From positions 1 through 15,027 of the forward strand of contig CAJQND010000345.1 of assembly GCA_905479595.1 (NCBI GenBank): a stretch of DNA of 15,027 bases. Reading direction: 5' to 3'. Below are positions 13,234 to 15,027 of the stretch, in pieces (position 1 is the stretch's first letter; each line of letters begins with the position of its first letter). Made by a program: the position numbers and the translations under genes. The DNA comes from an uncultured Hyphomicrobiales bacterium. GTDB lineage: Bacteria > Pseudomonadota > Alphaproteobacteria > Rhizobiales > CAJQND01. The notes under the pieces were generated by a model. It was not told where the DNA came from and ran no database searches. It saw nothing but the letters and a program-made list of their open reading frames with translations.

Positions 13234-15027
13234 ATGAAGCTGCATGACGTGAAGCTCGACGATAAATATGATCTGTCAAAAACGCGACTGTTAATGTCTG
13301 GCGTGCATGCAGTTGTGCGCATGACCATGATGCAACATGCACGCGACCAGGCGGACGGGCTGAACACTGCAGGTTATGTCACCGGTTATCGCGGCTCGCC
13401 GGTTGGCACGCTTGACTTGCATTTTCAGCGCGCTTCGAACTTCCTTAAAGATCATGAAGTGACGTTTGAGCCAGGGATAAATGAAGACCTGGCCGCCACT
13501 GCTATCTGGGGAGCGCAGCAGGCGGAAATGCGCGGCGAGGGTGCCTATGACGGGGTGTTCTGCATCTGGTATGGCAAGGGCCCTGGCGTCGATCGATCTG
13601 GTGACCCTTTTAAACACGCCAATATGGCCGGCACCTCTAAACATGGCGGTGTGCTGGCGTTAATGGGTGATGACCACACCGCGGAAAGTTCAACAGTTCC
13701 CCATCAAAGTGAATTTGCACTGATGGATGCGATGATGCCGGTGCTTAATCCATCCGGTGTGCAGGAAATTCTTGATTTCGGCATTCTCGGCTGGGCCATG
13801 TCACGCTATTGCGGTTGTTGGGTCGGGTTGAAATGCGTCCATGATAATATTGAATCCACCGCGGTGGTTGATGGTGCGGTGGATCGCATTAAAATCAATA
13901 TTCCCACTGATTACACCCCGCCGGAAGACGGATTGAATATCCGCCCGTGGGATGATCGCCACGAGCAGGAACAGCGCATGCACACGCAAAAGCGTTTTGC
14001 TGCGGTTGCGTTTGCGCGCGCCAACGGGCTTAACGAAATTCCTATTTCTGGCGGACGGTCAGCAAAGATCGGCATTGTTGCAGCAGGTAAGAGTTACCTT
14101 GACGTTCGTCAGGCGCTGGAAGATTTGGGGATTGATGAACCGGCGACCTCAAAGTTTGGCGTGCGGTTGTTGAAAGTTGGCATGGTTTGGCCACTTGATC
14201 CACAGATTGTTGAAAAATTTGCAAAAGGCCTCGATCTCATCATCGTCGTAGAAGAAAAACGCGCGCTGCTTGAAACCCAGATCAAGGAACAGCTCTACGG
14301 CGCGAAAAATGTGCCGGTTATTATTGGCAAACGCGACGAAAAGGATGTGCCTCTGTTTCCTGCATACGGCGCGCTGGACACGAATGTTATCGCCATCGAA
14401 CTGGCAGCACGCATTTTAAAGCGGCGCAAGAATGCAGGCGTTGAAAAATCTGTGCGGGCGTTGAAATCAGCGCAAGGTGCGCTTTCAAATCTGCATGAAG
14501 CGGCAACCCGCATTCCTTATTTCTGCTCTGGATGCCCCCATAACTCATCTACCGTGGTGCCGGAAGGCGGGCGTGGCTATGCTGGTATCGGTTGCCATTG
14601 GATGGCGCAATACGTCCATGACCGCAACACGGAAGGTGCCACCCATATGGGGGGCGAAGGGGTTAACTGGGTTGGTGAATGGCGGTTTTCCAAGCGTAAA
14701 CACGTGTTCCAGAATATCGGCGATGGCACCTATAACCATTCCGGCATTTTGGCGATTCGTGCAGCAGTGGCGTCGGACGCCACCATGACATACAAAATTC
14801 TATTCAATGATGCGGTCGCAATGACTGGTGGGCAGGCCCATGAAGGCGGGCTCACCGTGCCACAAATTGCCCGTCAGGTTGCCGCTGAAGGCGTGCAGCG
14901 GATTGTGATCGTGTCTGATGAACCCGATAAATACACTTCCGATATGGTTTTTCCACCATTTACAAGCTTCCACCACCGCAGCGAAATTCAGACCGTACAA
15001 AAAGAACTGATGAACACCGAAGGTGTC
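13234..15027 (+). CDS. Indolepyruvate ferredoxin oxidoreductase, fused type, N-terminal half (runs off right edge)
   Basis: The gene is open from the ATG at 13234 to the end of the window, 598 codons with no stop. It is the first half of the large fused 2-oxoacid:ferredoxin oxidoreductase of alpha/betaproteobacteria, which is usually about 1,150 residues. The enzyme oxidatively decarboxylates indolepyruvate and related aryl-pyruvates from transaminated aromatic amino acids to the acyl-CoA. Visible parts are the N-terminal pyrimidine-binding domain with TGYRGSPVGTLD, a paired cysteine motif FCSGCPHN (Cys431, Cys434), and the thiamine-diphosphate motif GDGTYNHSG (496-504) followed by FNDAVAMTGGQ with Asn525. 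The gamma-type catalytic domain lies beyond the window. The start is backed by AAGGG 7 bases upstream. The upstream acyl-CoA dehydrogenase fits further oxidation of the acyl-CoA product. Confidence 0.9.
   Translation, partial: MKLHDVKLDDKYDLSKTRLLMSGVHAVVRMTMMQHARDQADGLNTAGYVTGYRGSPVGTLDLHFQRASNFLKDHEVTFEPGINEDLAATAIWGAQQAEMRGEGAYDGVFCIWYGKGPGVDRSGDPFKHANMAGTSKHGGVLALMGDDHTAESSTVPHQSEFALMDAMMPVLNPSGVQEILDFGILGWAMSRYCGCWVGLKCVHDNIESTAVVDGAVDRIKINIPTDYTPPEDGLNIRPWDDRHEQEQRMHTQKRFAAVAFARANGLNEIPISGGRSAKIGIVAAGKSYLDVRQALEDLGIDEPATSKFGVRLLKVGMVWPLDPQIVEKFAKGLDLIIVVEEKRALLETQIKEQLYGAKNVPVIIGKRDEKDVPLFPAYGALDTNVIAIELAARILKRRKNAGVEKSVRALKSAQGALSNLHEAATRIPYFCSGCPHNSSTVVPEGGRGYAGIGCHWMAQYVHDRNTEGATHMGGEGVNWVGEWRFSKRKHVFQNIGDGTYNHSGILAIRAAVASDATMTYKILFNDAVAMTGGQAHEGGLTVPQIARQVAAEGVQRIVIVSDEPDKYTSDMVFPPFTSFHHRSEIQTVQKELMNTEGV

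Noticed and set aside
1..15027. CRISPR array, insertion sequence, phage or toxin-antitoxin module
   Set aside because: No regularly spaced direct repeats, no transposase or integrase motifs, no terminal inverted repeats and no small paired toxin-like genes were seen.

Overview
The window looks like a chromosomal segment of an alphaproteobacterium, most probably in the Hyphomicrobiales (Rhizobiales). The support is a BA14K-family secreted protein, which is typical of that order, an HpnN-type hopanoid RND transporter, a DUF3108 protein, and a fused indolepyruvate ferredoxin oxidoreductase of the kind common in alpha- and betaproteobacteria. Base composition is moderate and looks even throughout. 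I see no insertion sequence, phage gene, CRISPR array, tRNA or rRNA. Genes are tightly packed on both strands, and no gap without a gene exceeds 300 bases.

Region 1 (1-1132, minus strand) is the start of an operon. A glycine/inosamine-phosphate amidinotransferase-like enzyme overlaps, by an ATGA junction, the N-terminus of an M20 (ArgE/DapE-type) deacylase that runs off the left edge. Region 2 (1345-5181) is envelope related. A small secreted Spy/CpxP-like helical protein sits just ahead of an HpnN-like RND transporter, and a periplasmic DUF3108 protein converges on it so closely that both stop codons lie in one CTAG. Region 3 (5367-6755) is a membrane-anchored class III nucleotide cyclase. 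It is followed by a BA14K-family secreted basic protein on the opposite strand, which has a good intrinsic terminator.

Region 4 (7592-9433, minus strand) is a LuxR-type regulator followed by a second guanidine-modifying enzyme, a dimethylarginine dimethylaminohydrolase-like amidinohydrolase. Region 5 (9572-15027) is catabolic in character: a class I cytochrome P450, a convergent PLP-dependent serine/threonine dehydratase-like enzyme, an ACAD10/11-like acyl-CoA dehydrogenase whose catalytic glutamate position holds Asp, and the N-terminal half of a fused indolepyruvate ferredoxin oxidoreductase running off the right edge.

Taken together, the window holds two arginine/guanidino enzymes, an ArgE-like deacylase, a hydroxy-amino-acid dehydratase, an acyl-CoA dehydrogenase and an aryl-pyruvate oxidoreductase. 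This suggests an amino-acid or guanidino-compound catabolic neighbourhood interleaved with envelope genes. That is inference from gene families; no substrate can be read from the sequence. No clear-cut novel system (defence, mobile or RNA-based) stands out. The points most worth checking are the guanidino gene set, the HpnN/Spy-like pair, the altered active-site residues in the cyclase, amidinotransferase and dehydrogenase, and a cluster of small hairpins ahead of the oxidoreductase gene.
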